This document shows, piece after piece, positions 24,776 to 36,775 of a DNA stretch of 64,000 nucleotides. Each line of letters begins with the position of its first letter. Position 1 is the stretch's first letter. Source of the stretch: Garcia nutans (taxonomy: Eukaryota; Streptophyta; Magnoliopsida; Malpighiales; Euphorbiaceae); assembly GCA_947685225.1 (NCBI GenBank), contig CANTUV010000008.1, forward strand, positions 30,124,001 to 30,188,000. Direction: 5' to 3'. Below the pieces are notes generated by a model. That model had not been told where the DNA came from. It was given only the letters and a program-made list of their open reading frames with translations, and searched no databases. Position numbers and translations under genes: made by a program.

Positions 24776-26320
24776 ATGGTACCTGTTGCTACCAAAAGAG
24801 AAAGGAAGTCCCCAATCGAGAAGTTAAGGAAATATGGGGCTAAAGAATTTAAGGCTAGTAGAGAAGAAGGATTTGAAGAAGTTGAGTACTGTTTGGATAG
24901 TACCAGTAGGGCATTCGAACAACTGAGATGCACACCAGATAAAAGATTTAATTATGCCATGTCCCTTTTGGTAGAAGAAACATATACTTGGTAAAACATA
25001 CTTAAACGCAAGGAGAAATGAGTTTATATATCTACAGCAAGGAAGAATGACAGTATCTGAGTATGATAGAGAGTTCACCCGCCTCAGTAAGTATGCAAAG
25101 AAAATGATAGAAACAAAGCAAGAAAGACGTCAAAGGTTTTGGAAGGATTAAATAATGGAATTAAAGTACAATTAGTAGTCATGGACATGTTTGAATTTTC
25201 AAGATTAGTTGTGAAAGTTTTAGGTATTGAGAGGGTATACATAGATTAGAGAAGTAGACACCAACGTTTGCAACAAAAGAGAGTACAAAATTAAAGCTTG
25301 GGAAGATTTCGACAAGTTGAGAAGAAGTTTAGAAGTGAAGATAGTTTTGCACAGTAAAGCCGGCGATCACAAAGTCAAAGATCCGGCCGAGGTTCAAGGC
25401 GCCAGACATCCGTAGCCAGTATACCGGGGTCCTTATAAGGGGGTTCCAGGAGACGGTTAGATAGGCGTATATGAATGTAAAAATGAAAATGTTTATAAGA
25501 AAATGAAATTTGAAGAATGGAATAAAAAGAGGAACAGAATAAGAGGATAAAAGAAAAGTACGTAAAATGTTAAGACCAGACGGTAAGAGATAAAATAGAT
25601 AGATTTTAGATAACAAAGATGAGTGAACAGAAATAAGTATATGAGAAATTCTCATGTCTGGCCATTAGAGAATATGTACAGTAACCCCATGTACAATATT
25701 CACATAAGCAGATGAAGTAAGCGAACTAAGAAGATACTGCTGACCCGACACTGTCGTGTTGAAATTTAGCAGGAAACCGGAGTTAAACGTGCTCAACCAA
25801 TGATGATGGGTGACCATCCCGTGAAGTCTTAATAAGGTAGGTGACGTACCATATGAGTAGAAACTAGACGAAATCTAATCAAAACACTGTATTGTGATTC
25901 CTCCTGAAAATGCCCCAATGTATTCATCAAAATTAAGAAATTATAAGAAGAAGATATATGAGATTTATGAATTTAGGAAATGATGGAAAAAAAGAGAGAG
26001 AGAAGAGAAAGAGAGAAATTAAGAACCAAAGAGGTAGAAAGTGCAGAATTAAAATCAGATTAAAAAGGAAAGAATGAAAGTAATAACAACCCAAGGACTA
26101 GGTAAAGGAAAAAGGAAAAAGTAACAATTCAAAAATTATTGGAGGATTGGAAAGAAATATAGATTTGAAGGATATATTACTCCTCTATGCAAACACTGTG
26201 GATGAAGACATAAGAGTGAATGCTGGTATTTAACAGATGGATGCTGGGAATGTGGGGCACCATATCGTGTTAGGGTAAACTGCCAGAAAGACAAGTGAAT
26301 GCACCAGCACCGACAGAAAA
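24776..26320 (+). pseudogene. gag: Degenerate chromovirus gag
   Basis: The capsid part is readable at 24776-25230 (FRLEKLRKYGAKEF-type core, then LDSTSRAFEQLRCT and SEYDREFTRLSKYAK after frame changes). A nucleocapsid remnant at 26196-26300 keeps CKHCG and CWECGAP cysteine pairs but has a stop inside the first knuckle. Between them (about 25440-26130) the sequence is not recognisably gag and includes a 5S-rRNA-like stretch. No protease active site is visible between the knuckles and RT, only ~300 bp. Confidence 0.82.
25771..25830 (+). other. 5S-rRNA-like segment inside the defective gag
   Basis: The stretch contains CCGGAGTTAAACGTGCTC, then ATGATGGGTGACC and GTGAAGTCT, in the order and spacing of the 3' half of plant 5S rRNA, where the pol III internal boxes lie. 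About ten bases between the boxes are missing. It could be a trace of a 5S-derived SINE or Cassandra-type TRIM, or a coincidence; I favour derivation. Confidence 0.5.
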
Positions 26321-26551
26321 ATCACAGCCCGCTTTTGGCCGAGGCCGAAGCAGGGGAAAGGAAAGTGATTCGAATTTTCAAAGAGCACAATCAGAGACCG
26401 TTGACTAGCTCAATTCAAGTACACCAGCCAAAGCCTACGCAATGAAAACTTAGAAGAGTTACCAGTAGGATATGTTAAGTTTGAAACATTAGTTATAAAT
26501 CCGATAAGAGACGAGGTAGTTACACACAAGTGATTAAAGAATGTTCTTATT

Positions 26552-27950
26552 ATGGAAGCAAAGAAGAATGTGATAAAGATTCAAGAGGTATCAACAATGC
26601 GTGATTTTCTCAATGTTTCTTTAGACGAGCTACCCGGATTATCACCCAAGAGAAAAGTAGGATTCACTATAAATGTATATCCGGAAACTGCACCGGTGTT
26701 GGTTGCCTCATACCGAATGGTACCAGTGGAACCCAAAGAAATGAAAACGCAATTATAGGAGCTACTCGACAAGGGTCTTATACGGCCAAGTATTTCTTCA
26801 TGGGGCACGCCAGTACTCTTCGTCAAGAAGAAAGATAAATCCTTAAGGTCATATGTGAACTATAAGTAGTTGAATGAGCTTACTATTTCATCGACGATGT
26901 ATTCGACCAACTTAAAGGAACCAAGGTCTTTTCAAAAAAAAAAAAAAGATCACCGACTGGATATCAGCAGATACGGATCAAAGGAAAAGACATTCCAAAG
27001 ACTACATCTAGAACTCGATACGAACATTATAAGTTCCTTGTATTGCCTTTTGAGCCCATAAATGTGTCAGTAGTATTCATGGATTTAATGAATCATATCT
27101 TTCATCCATACTTTGACCAATTTGTAAATGGTGTTCATAGACGACACCTTCATTTATTTAAGGAACAAAAAAAGAATACGATCGATACTTTTGCATAGTA
27201 TTGCAAATGTTGCGAGAGAAGCAGTTGTACATCAAACATGACAAATACGAGTTTTGATTGGAAAAAGTGACATTCTTAGAACACACCATATTAGCATAAG
27301 GCATTAAAGGAGGTCTTAATAAAACAAAAGCCATTTTGGAATGGAAAACACCAAAGACAGTAATAGAAGTAAGAATCTTCTTAGGACTGACTGGGTACTA
27401 TTAATGTTTTAAAAAAGGGTTTTCCATTATTATCATCCCAATGACAAGGTTGTTTCAAAGGAATGCCAAACTCTAATGGACTGATAAATGTTAGAGGAAC
27501 TTTGAGAAACTAAAGGAAAAGTTAACGAATGCTTCAATACCCATACGACCCGTGTCCAGCAAAGAATTTGTGATATATAGTGATGCTTCACACATCGGTT
27601 AAGGTTATATGCTTATGAAAAAGGATAAAATAGTCGCATAAGTCTTTTGATGATTTAAACCATACGAAAAATAATAATAATAACCCGGCACACTGTTTGG
27701 AATTAACAGTTATCATATTGGCTTTCAAGATTTGGAGATATGATTTATATGGAGAAAAGTGTTATATTTATATAGATGCAAAAGTTTAAAATATCCGCCA
27801 ACCCAAGAGGATCTCAATTTATGGTAAGGAAAGTAAACCCAAGTTTTAGAAATAACAGCTAAGTTATAAATTATCATCTAGGAAAAGCTAACGTGGTGGC
27901 CGACGCACTTGGTGGAAAATCGATACCAGCCTTAGGTGCTATAAAGATCA
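26552..27950 (+). pseudogene. pol: Degenerate chromovirus reverse transcriptase and RNase H
   Basis: The RT start is recognisable at 26610-26750 (LPGLSPKRKVGFTINVYPET, then MVPVEPKEM), the finger segment at 26755-26860 (LLDKGLIRPSISSWGTPVLF), and the catalytic Ile-Asp-Asp near 27135-27145 only after a frameshift. A homopolymer A run at 26936-26947 marks another shift. RNase H is seen from YSDASH near 27580. At least eight stops or shifts are visible. Confidence 0.83.
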
Positions 27951-29421
27951 GTTTAAGACCAATGGAAGAGGAAGTACTAGTAGTATAAATGCAAGCATAA
28001 ACTATGTTTCTTTTCAAGAAATTCATCAAGTGCAAAAGGAAAACGAACAAATACAAAAATGGATCAAGCAAGTGCAAGGAGGAAAGAATATAAATTTCTA
28101 AATTTCTAAGAACAGTAGTTTGTATTATGACAATAGAGTAATGATACTAACAATGGGAGACATAAGAAAGAAATTTTTTTTTGAAAAGCATATAGTAGTC
28201 TCTACGCAATACATCCAGGAGTTACAAATGTATCAATATCTAAAGAAGTTTTAATGGTAGCCTAGAATGAAGAGAGATGTTGTTGATTTTATGACCAAAT
28301 GTTTAATATGTCAACAAGCAAAAGTGAAATATCAAATACTATCGGGACTGTTACAACTAATTTCCACTCTGGTATGAAAATGGGAACATATCACTATGGA
28401 TTTCGTCATAGAACTACCAATGACACGAGGCCAGCATGACGTTGTTTGGATAATCGTTGACTGCCTAACTAAGTTAGCTCATTTTCTACTTTTACTAATG
28501 GATTATTCAATAGATAAGTTGGTGGAAATTTATGCCAAGGAAATTGTACGATTACACAGGATTCCAATGTCTATCATTTTAGGCAGAGGTCCACAGTTCA
28601 TCATGAATTTATGAAAGAAGTAGCAAAAAGCTTCTGAAACCAAAAAAAATTATAGCACTGCCTTTCACCCGTAAACAGATAGATGATTTGAAAGAGTAAT
28701 CCAAATTTTGGGACGACATATTAAGAGTATGTGTTATAGATTTTAAGGGTGGCTGGAATAGGTATTTGAGTTTAATTGAATATGCATATAACAACGACTA
28801 TTAATTCAGCATACGGTGACGCCCTATAAAGAATTATACGAAAGAAAACATGGAACACCAGAGTGTTGGACCGAATTAAGTAAAGACAAGATAAAATCAT
28901 ATGCGGGTAGGTAGAAGCAAAAACATATGCCAACTCAAAACGAAGGGACATAGAACTCTAAGTGGAAGCCAAGGTTTTTCTTAAGACTTGCCCATGAAAG
29001 AAGGTATTAAGATTTAAGCAGAAAAGTAAGTTAAGCCTTAGGCTTATTGGACTATACGAGATCATCGAACGCATAGATCAATAGTCTATTGGTTAACTCT
29101 ATTACCAGAACTGAACAAAATACATAATGTTTTTTTTCACGTTTCAATGATAAGGCAATATCGTTGAACTTCACACACGATATAAAGACACAAAACATCA
29201 GAGTCCAATCTTACCTAAATTATGAAGAAGAACCAATAGAAATTTTAGCACGAAAAGTCAAAGGATTAATAAATAAGAGAATTTCCTCTAGTTAAAGTGC
29301 GGCGAAGGAACCATAGAATGGAAGAGATAATTTGGGAAAGAGGAGGAATAATGAGGATGGAAGCCTAAATTTTACACCCGATCGGCTTCGGGACGAAGCC
29401 TAAATTTTAGAGGGGAAGAAA
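27951..29421 (+). pseudogene. pol: Degenerate chromovirus integrase and chromodomain remnant
   Basis: A zinc-finger remnant (CLICQQAKVKYQ near 28305) is followed by a readable core from MDFVIELPMTRGQHDVVWII (28396) with the first catalytic Asp. Then YAKEIVRLHRIPMS precedes a Gly-Arg-Gly segment where an Asp-containing motif is expected. Near 29275-29345 a basic PLVKVRRRNH stretch looks like the end of a chromodomain. A short A/G-rich tract abuts the 3' LTR. Confidence 0.83.
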
Positions 29422-31748
29422 TGTCACGACCCAAATTGTATATATGTACAGTACATCCATGTACAGTAAGAGGAACCATCCCGAGAAGCTACTAAAGAGC
29501 GCAAAGTGAAAGGAAGCTCTATAGGACAAAAAGGACCTAACTGAAAAGATTGTAAAGTTTTGTGGAGGTGACTGTAATTTCAAAAAGTTTTGGGGAGGTG
29601 ATTGTAATTTCCAAAAGTTGTACTGGAGGTTCTTAATAGTGCATATAACAGATTCCAGAAATGGAAAGTAGAGAAAAATTGGGTCGAAACGAAACACCAC
29701 GGTTTTTCCCGAAAACGCATAGTTTGAGAGATACAGTGGATTTTTGACCAAGGGTATTTTTGTCATTCTTATGATAATAATGTATACACTGGAAAACAAG
29801 ACACGTAAAGGTATCCGAAGTAAACGGAAGGACTCCGCAGTGATCGATGTTGAAGAAAGAACCTAAGTGGAGACCCGAATCACGTAAGGACCTAAAGGGA
29901 ATTTTTACAAAAGTCAAGGGCATGAGCGTAATTTTTTAAATTAGTTCAAAATCAAGAATGAATGTCAGAAATGGAAATGAGAGGTTGAAAGGAGGAGAAT
30001 GGTACATTTTACGCGTCGTAAAACCACCCGGTTACGAAGAAAAAACAAAACCTTCCATTGAGGGGTATTTTGGTCTTTTCACTTTCACCCAAGCATCAAG
30101 TGGGACATGTATGATAATTTAAGGACCATTTTGGTAATTTTCCAAGGAAAGACACATGTTGCAATCTTATCCAATTAACCTTTTGTTTTGGCAAAATCCC
30201 ATCCACATGCTAAAAAGACAAAGAAGGATACATGTTGCAATCTTATTCATTTAATCTTTTGTTTTGGCAAAATCCCATCCATTAAAAGAAAAAGAAAAAA
30301 AAAGAAATAAATTTATATGTACAAACGTGTACATATATGATCCATGCTCTTGTAATCTCTAGAATACAAAAAAAGCCAAAACACCTTCTCCTTCTCCAAG
30401 CAAAGGCCGTGGCCTCCACCAAAAACATTCAAGGAATTTCCAAGTTTCTAGGTGAAAGTTTAGAAGAAAGTTACCAATTCCAAGGTAAGGAAATTCATCT
30501 AAGGTCTTATTTCTTTCATTGGTTATATTATTTGCAAGATACAAATGAAAGAAAGATTGGGAAGAATATGGAAAAGTTAAGAAAGTGAAGAGAAATTAGA
30601 TTAAATGATCCATACATGTAGAAGTGATGAATAAATGGTAATTAGTAGCTTTAGATAGCAAGAATCAAGGCTTGAACATACGGTTTTTATAATGTTCTTA
30701 TTATGGAAGATATGAAAATTATAGGAAATCAAAGGAATAAAGAAGAAGAATGGAAGAAAGAATAGGACAAGCAAGGAACAAAGCAAATAAACAAGGTTTG
30801 GTACTTAAATCATTGCCTTTTCAATTAATTCACATATTTTGCATTATGGGACTTTTGAAATGGATTTGAAATAATGTTATTATGTGTGGTAAATATGTGG
30901 GAAAGTGCTCTTGAACCATTTGTAATCAATTGATTGTGAAAAGAACGAAAACAAAACAAACTAGCTAAACTTTGCTCAATTATCCATAAACTTTGATGAA
31001 CTTTTAATCACTCCTTTAGTTTGATTTTTGAAAGAGGGACCCTTAGTCTTTCACTGGTATCACAAAAGGAGTCTAAAAATCAATTTTGCAAGAAAAAAAT
31101 GAATTTCCCTCAAATTTTGAAAATTGGGCCGAATGGTCCCTTTTGGGCACCATTCTGCAGCTTTCATTTTGGGCAGTCCGTTGAAGGGGCAAACGAAAGA
31201 ATTTTTCGACGAAATTTTACATGCATTTAGTTAACTTATGAAAGTGTTTTCCTACAAAAATTCATCCAAAAATAAGGTTGTTTACTTAGTCAAAACTGTT
31301 GCCAAAGTTGACTGATTTTCAGCAGTAAAAAAAGATTTTACTATTTAGTTGTCGCGCGCCATTGCGTTGCCGATTTTACGCACCGCGCTACTATTCATTT
31401 GGTCATTTTTCTAAATGTGTTAAAACTTGAATATTATGATATAGATTGATGTTAAATCATATAAAATGACATGAAGGAGAATTGGGAATGATCAGAAAGG
31501 CATCATCTGACAATACATGCATTATGGAAAAATCATGGCTTATTGAATATCATGATCAAATTAATTAATGAATTGTTTACGCTCTACTTGGTTATGACAG
31601 AACCCTTGAGATAAGGGTATGATGCATCATACTATTATTGCAGTACTGCTTATGACATGATATGATATTCCGGCTGAAGGCCGATGATTACAATGACATG
31701 ATCAATGATGCAATGATAATGGCCATTGGCACATGTGCAAGAATTATG

Positions 31749-31839
31749 ATGAAAGATAATGAAATATGATCATGACAAGATATGTTTATCATGACCCTTC
31801 CTTATCTGCTGACGTTCTGTTAAACCCGTAGAGCAACCA
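31749..31839 (+). repeat. 91-bp duplicated LTR segment, left copy
   Basis: From ATGAAAGATAATGAAATATG to CCGTAGAGCAACCA, ending exactly at the reverse Tekay LTR terminus. The 5' LTR has this segment once. Confidence 0.93.
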
Positions 31840-32723
31840 TGTAACACCCCGATACTCCATATAAGTACTATACATATACCTGGTACACATACAGTAAATA
31901 TATAAGGTATAAGGATGTCACTTTTAGTTACAATTTAAAAACCTTTAAATTATATTCAAACATAATTATATTCATCTAAAGAATATTTACTCTTTCTTTA
32001 TCAAAACTTTATTTATACATATAAACACGCTTTATCAGAAATACATCATAATTAAATTTATACATGTATGCATCACCCTCTAGTTGGTCTCAACAAACTC
32101 TACTCTTCTCGTGGCATGACGAAAGGCTTCATTTCTTCCTTCTAATCACCTGCGCGATTACACATCCGCGCTAAGCCCGAAAGCTTAGTAGTACAAATAA
32201 ATATAAAATATGCGTTACAAAAGAATCATACCTCATATATTTAACCTCATGTTTTATTGTTTCTTGATCCTATTTTTCTTCTTCCTCAATGCATCCATCA
32301 TGTATTCCTACTAATCTCATAGATTATATACATATTTACATAGAACATTCACAAAACGATACTTACCATTTCTACCTCATATAAATATTACATGTCACAT
32401 TGTACCTTCAAAATCACATATTTCAACATAACTTCTCAAACCAAATCTCCTTTCAATAATTCATTTATACAATATTATCATGCCATACTACATAACATTA
32501 TACTTCATTACACCAATCACGGATCCATCATTAAGACTCACAATCAATATATCAACACACACATTACATCTCCTAATTCATAACATATCATGTCATTATT
32601 TTATTCACATTTTACCAATCATGAATCACATTTCCAACAAAGGCAACCATAGATCTCATTATTCATCTAGCTCAACCTTTGCATATCACATTAAAAACAA
32701 AGACAGACTCGGGCCCAAAAACA

Positions 32724-33011
32724 CTAATATGCCATTCAACTTTCAGAGTTAATGCTTTGGTTTAATTATCACATTATCATTATCATTGACCCAACTAGGC
32801 TTCAAGGATTTAGATTCAACCAAGCTTCAAGGGGAGTAAAACATGTTAAACTTCAACCCAACTTGGCTTCAAGAACCAATCCAACCTAGCTTCAAGGGTT
32901 GTAACATCTCAATTAGGCTTCAAGGATCATATCCAACCTAACTTCAAGAGATTGTTACTATTATTAGGCATGCCACCAACAACAAAACTCTGAAAATGAA
33001 TAACATATTAG
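32724..33011 (-). repeat. Inverted-arm cassette of the truncated reverse element (type-B cargo)
   Basis: Arms 32724-32750 and 32986-33011 enclose GGCTTCAAGG-type units, as in the other reverse LTR. Confidence 0.83.
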
Positions 33012-33090
33012 ACACACAATTCATTTATCAATTCCATTATCACTTCTCATCATCATCTAGGCAAATATGCCTTATTTCTTTCAATTGAAT

Positions 33091-33450
33091 CATCATAGCC
33101 AATCACAATGGCATCATATCACCTTTAGGTCATCATAGCCAATCACAATGGCATCATATCATATTTAAATCATCATAGCCAATCACAATGGCATCATATC
33201 ACATTTAAATCATCATAGCCAATCACAATGGCATCATATCACATTTAAATCATCATAGCCAATCACAATGGCATCATATCACATTTAAATCATCATAGCC
33301 AATCACAATGGCATCATATCACATTTAAATCATCATAGCCAATCACAATGGCATCATATCACATTTAAATCATCATAGCCAATCACAATGGCATCATATC
33401 ACATTTAAATCATCATAGCCAATCACAATGGCATCATATCACATTTAAAT
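33091..33450 (-). repeat. 40-bp tandem array, nine near-identical copies
   Basis: Unit ATCATCATAGCCAATCACAA then TGGCATCATATCACATTTAA, in exact 40-bp register at 33091, 33131 and so on to 33411. Copies 4 to 9 are identical by eye; copies 1 to 3 differ slightly. Other LTRs have one or two diverged units at this place (for example 7878-7910, 16622-16690). Confidence 0.97.
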
Positions 33451-35414
33451 CATCACATTATACACTTTATCATTCAAGCATACATAATCACTTACATTGC
33501 ACATATATCTTAAGTTCATTGTCGTATAAACCAAATGTCCATTTATTTCATTTTTGATCATTATTATCATCCTTGATAACATCACATCTCATCACTTCTC
33601 AAGACACATTTACACCATACCTTTTTGGATAATCATTGTATTAACAATATATTAATCTACTTAACATTGTTTTAAGTTTCAAAATCATATAAAAGAATGC
33701 ATCTAGGTAAATTTATACTTACCTCAAGAACTACTCCCATCAAGCTATACATAGTCAATTACCTCCTCATATCCTTTACATTTTACCTAAGTTGTTGAAT
33801 TCCACAAATCTTCAATTAAATCCTTTGATTCTCCCTTCAATTGATGTTAGAATTAAACAAATCTCACTTTGCTCTCTCTTGTCTAAGGAGGAGCCAACCA
33901 ACGTGGAGAAGAGAAGAAGAAGAAGAAAGAAATTGAAGAAAAGACAAAATCTCACCTCTTTAAATTTCCACCAAGCATTTCATTTCAAGTAATTACTCAA
34001 ATACCCCTCATCACTTAACTTAGCTTTTTGTCTCATATAAGCCCTTATATGTAATTTCAATAACAACCAAAAATATCTTCTTCCACTTAACCATCACTTT
34101 GACTCTTCATTTGACCAATTTATATGTTATATATATCATCATATACACAACATATAAACTTGTCTCTAAACCCTATTTCTTCCCAAAATACATTTACATA
34201 TACTTTTCTTTCAAATAGCACATGAACATTCTCTTTTCAAATTTTCTTTTCTTATAAACTTAACATATACACTTAATCCAAATAAAATAACAATAATATT
34301 AACACTTCTAGGGTATAATTTGGGATATTACAATTCTCTCCCCCTTAAATAATTTCGTCCTCGAAATTATCAGTACCATAACAATTTATTCTTAACAAAA
34401 TACTATCTTAACTCCCATATGGAGTTAATTATATGCTTAAGTTATTATATTATCAAATCACATAACTTCAACTCTTCCCTTTAGAATCAACCATCTTCTC
34501 TCAATTTCCATAATTCATCATTCTATGTGTTTATACAATTGATTACTTCTTTGATCAAACATTCAAAAGATCTCATTACATTTCCTATTAATGACTTTAT
34601 ACAAGAATCAGCTCTTTTATATAGTTCATCCAATCTTTATATTTAATATATATTGCTCCTTCATCTCTTTGTAATTACTCTCTTAACTTTAACCTTAAAA
34701 ACCATTGGTTGTATTTGTGCATTAATTATCCCATCATTACAATCACTGTCTAAATATATATATATCACTCTCAATTGGATAACAAGATCCTTATTTTTCA
34801 CAAATGGAGTTACTTCTTTAGCATGCTTTTCATTAACTTACATATTAATATATCACCTTTCAACTTATTTTATAAATAACCAAACTTTTTCCCTGTTTCA
34901 TCATAATTTATAACCACTATAATTCCATTTATTCATGTCCAAACATACTTTAACCTATAATATCGTATACATTATCATGTAAATAATTTCACTCATGGTA
35001 CAACTATACACATTAAATCCCAATAATGATTCATAATCTTGGCCAAATCCAGATCAAATGATCTATCTATCACAATATACTTACATTCAAATCTTATTCA
35101 ATTCCAATCAACCATTAATTTATTTAAACTTATCATAAAATTTCACAATATTCATATATGTATATATAACCTAATTCCGTTAGGGCAACTTATATACAAT
35201 TCCTGATCATTTCTGATCCATATTCAATCAAATTATTTTGATTACCTTATTGTCATATCATCCCTAACTCAAAACATTTCCATAATTTCCTTTGCTCTCT
35301 TTATCTTCATAATTATAACCAAATTTTTAATATAAAATGATAAAGTACAACTTTATCCATCATAACTTTTAACTATACCTCTCAAACATAATTTTCAATC
35401 TCACCAAATCTATA

Positions 35415-35505
35415 ATGAAAGATAATGAAATATGATCATGACAAGATATGTTTACCATGACCCTTCCTTATCTGCTGACGTTCTGTTAAACCCGTAGAGC
35501 AACCA
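35415..35505 (+). repeat. 91-bp duplicated LTR segment, right copy
   Basis: Same as 31749-31839 with one difference (TTTACCATG for TTTATCATG). It runs straight on into the rest of the 3' LTR. Confidence 0.93.
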
Positions 35506-36652
35506 AAATGATAAAAGCAAGAAAAAATGATTTAAATTCAAATTATTCAGTCAAGCCTTTTTACCATCTGTGTTTTGTATTTATTCCTTTCAAGTATTTA
35601 AAGTATATAATGGTATGTTCAAATCATTCTTTCATTTTATTTATTTATTGCAATGATTTAAGTACCCACTAAGCAATTGCTTAGCGAGTTTAGTTTCCCT
35701 CTAAACTCGTAGGTTAAACGAGGAGACAAGATTGCAGCATGTCCTGCGCAGCTGGCCTTGACTACTACTTTGGGTAGGAGTTTGGATATGATTGATTGTA
35801 GCAATATGGCATGTACATAAGCTTGTATGATCTAGCAAATAAATTTATTATACTGAAAAGCTAGAACACGTACACTGCTAGAAATCTAATAAATCTTATT
35901 TGGGTTTAGCATTTATGTATGGAGGTATAGAAGTGTGAATTCTTCTTGCAGGATTTGTAGTTGAGGTTATAAGGGTGGATTATTGGGAGTGTGCTTGAGT
36001 TGAATTGTGAAACAAAATGTTTTTCAAAAATAAGAAAAATCAGTTTTGGGGACACTTGGGACCTCCATTTTTAGGGGAGGTTATGGTAAATTTTTTTTTA
36101 AATCTGCACTTAAAATTGGCTAAGTAAAATATTAAGACACAATCACCATGAGTTAACAGTCCATCTTGGTCTATAAACATAGGCTAAGATGGGGTGTTAC
36201 ATTTTACATCCTTAGAACCAAGCACATTGGTTTCACATCTCATTATGTCTCACTTCACATTAAATCAATTCATCATTTAGATATACATAGTCAATGACAT
36301 TAACACACATTTTAGATGCTCATCAATCATTCATATTATACCAAACATAACATTATCCATAAGCATCAACAATGCATTAGATATCCTAACACATTTACAA
36401 TCAAATGGATGTTAAGTCTCAACATCATATGAATAAATGCAATCATGTAGTTTGTACTTACCTCAAGAACACTCACACAACTATAAACTCTTCTTCTTCC
36501 AAGAATTCTTCACTTCTTAAATTAGGGCAAATCACCTTCTCCCAAAACCTAGTCCAAAATGATACAATACATGAATTCCAATACGATTTATCACTTATTA
36601 ACCTCATCTTAGACCTTTAGATCACAAATTACAACTCAACAACACTAACTAA

Positions 36653-36775
36653 AGCCCACGGCCAGGGCCACCCCAACCCCCACGGGCGTGGGTTAGATAA
36701 CACTTCTGCCCCAAAATGTTCAACACCCCACGGCCATGGCATCTAAGGGCCACGGGCGTGGCATCCAAGATGCTA
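36653..36775. repeat. Palindrome array in the reverse solo LTR
   Basis: Perfect short hairpins such as CCCACG-GG-CGTGGG (36679-36692) and GCCACG-GG-CGTGGC (36749-36762) in GC-rich DNA. Confidence 0.8.

Larger units (their letters stand above)
31840..35414 (-). mobile_element. Truncated reverse Tekay-type element: one LTR plus ~1.1 kb interior
   Basis: LTR 31840-34332 (TGTAACACCCC to GGGATATTACA, 2493 bp, minus strand). Beyond it, 34333-35414 reads on the minus strand as sequence preceding a 3' LTR. Directly next to the LTR is the reverse complement of TTTCGAGGACGAAATTATTT, the block that precedes the 3' LTR in the full-length element (46529-46560, slightly different). The rest of the interior is AT-rich without a readable coding region, and no second LTR is present. 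Confidence 0.88.
21180..36201 (+). mobile_element. Second chromovirus family, full length but defective, in reverse solo LTR
   Basis: LTRs of about 3.11 kb begin T(G/A)TCACGACCC and end GGGGTGTTACA. The primer site TGGTATCAGAGC follows the 5' LTR. The interior (24291-29421) has gag, RT, RNase H, integrase and chromodomain-like remnants in gypsy order, all riddled with stops and frameshifts. TTTAC precedes the left end (21175-21179) and follows the right end after one extra T (36203-36207). The 3' LTR is broken by a reverse Tekay fragment. The two LTRs are nearly identical by eye. Confidence 0.9.
29422..36201 (+). repeat. 3' LTR of the second chromovirus family, interrupted
   Basis: Pieces 29422-31839 and 35506-36201 (about 3.11 kb net) match the 5' LTR almost base for base. 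The gap holds a reverse Tekay fragment and a duplicated 91-bp LTR segment. Confidence 0.93.

Noticed and set aside
33091..33450. CRISPR-like regular repeats
   Set aside because: The 40-bp units abut with no unique spacers, in plant retrotransposon DNA; it is a simple tandem array.
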